50,714 bases of DNA from Asaia platycodi JCM 25414 (lineage in GTDB: Bacteria; Pseudomonadota; Alphaproteobacteria; Acetobacterales; Acetobacteraceae). The notes under the pieces are model-generated. The model was not told the DNA's origin. It ran no database searches and was given only the letters and a program-made list of their open reading frames with translations. The DNA is taken from assembly GCF_000614545.1 (NCBI RefSeq), contig NZ_BAKW01000022.1, positions 1 through 50,714 of the forward strand, read 5' to 3'. Shown here in pieces: positions 50,439 through 50,714 of this stretch (position 1 is its first letter; every line of letters begins with the position of its first letter). The position numbers and the translations under genes are program-made.

Positions 50439-50714
50439 ATGGCTCACGGTGGCGCACGTCCTGGCGCCGGACGCAAAAAGGGCAGCCGGAACAAGAAGCA
50501 GGTGGACTGGAATGGCCCGCTCGTGTCGATCCTTCCGCACTTGCGCCCGGCCTCGATGCCCTGAGCGGCATGAGTTTGCAGGATCTCGCGACTTCATCGC
50601 CGCTCGCCTTCCTTACGCATATCTATCGCAATCGCGGCCTGGCCGCCGCCATACGCGCCGATGCCGCCAAGGCCGCCCTTCCCTACGCCCATGCCCGCCT
50701 CGCGGCCCCGCGTG
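50439..50714 (+). CDS. Phage terminase small subunit-like protein, partial (frameshifted)
   Basis: Starts MAHGGARPGAGRKKGSRNKK, the basic leader common to phage terminase small subunits and packaging-associated proteins, with AAGGGAG before the ATG. The first frame stops after about 42 residues; a missing base near 50525 moves to LSGMSLQDLATSSPLAFL, helical and Ala-rich, to the window end. It should recognise phage DNA for packaging. Confidence 0.7.

Larger units (their letters stand above)
41586..50714. mobile_element. Prophage (left part), integrated at tRNA-Glu
   Basis: Tyrosine integrase next to a tRNA, an opposed xis/int operon, a repressor-Cro switch, a tightly overlapped rightward replication operon with DnaB-like helicase, then HNH and a terminase-like start. 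This is the gene order of a temperate tailed phage. The right end and attR lie outside the window. The inner gene set is intact apart from single-base frame breaks. Confidence 0.88.

Overview
The window looks like chromosome of an acetic acid bacterium (Acetobacteraceae, with an Asaia/Gluconobacter-like gene set). The coding sequence is about 60% G+C. The his cluster is arranged hisB-DUF2628-hisH-GNAT-hisA-hisF-hisE-HIT, and a polyol/ketose catabolic locus lies beside alcohol dehydrogenase and efflux genes. The genus is an inference from gene content; nothing in the sequence proves it.

Layout. (1) 1-11541 is a tetritol/ketose catabolic locus: an EryA-type FGGY kinase, an EryB/GlpD-type dehydrogenase, a TIM-like isomerase (EryH/LerI type), an RpiB-like isomerase (EryI/DerI type), a ribose-type ABC importer, a fused DhaK-DhaL ketose kinase (LerK/DerK type) and two DeoR regulators. 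Two kinase routes appear to feed one isomerase pair that ends at erythrose 4-phosphate. (2) 11588-25603 holds an alcohol dehydrogenase, a CzcCBA-like heavy-metal RND system, a small periplasmic protein, an AcrAB-type RND system with its own lipoprotein outer-membrane factor, and a divergent TetR. (3) 25647-41464 is housekeeping: purF, cvpA, an SMR pump, thiC with a TPP riboswitch, pyrD, an MscS-family channel, ubiH, a nitroreductase and the his cluster. (4) 41510-41585 is tRNA-Glu(CTC). (5) From 41586 to the right edge is the left part of a prophage integrated at that tRNA: xis/int block, repressor and Cro-like genes around four related 17-bp operators, replication genes with a DnaB-like helicase, an AT-rich cargo gene, HNH endonuclease and a terminase small-subunit-like start.

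A caution governs the whole annotation. More than twenty genes that are otherwise full-length and conserved are split by single-base frameshifts, mostly missing bases in short homopolymers. The essential genes purF and pyrD are among them. This is most simply explained by sequencing or assembly error rather than decay, so I give each such gene its reconstructed full span and mark the frameshift.

The least ordinary signals are: the double-entry erythritol/erythrulose locus with a candidate operator shared between its two control regions; a repeated Cro/YdaS-like DNA-binding module present about four times across three nearby prophage genes, twice within one zinc-finger protein; the four-site operator set; a strongly AT-rich, membrane-anchored cargo gene inserted just before HNH; and a histone-H1-like Lys/Ala-rich tail on HisE.
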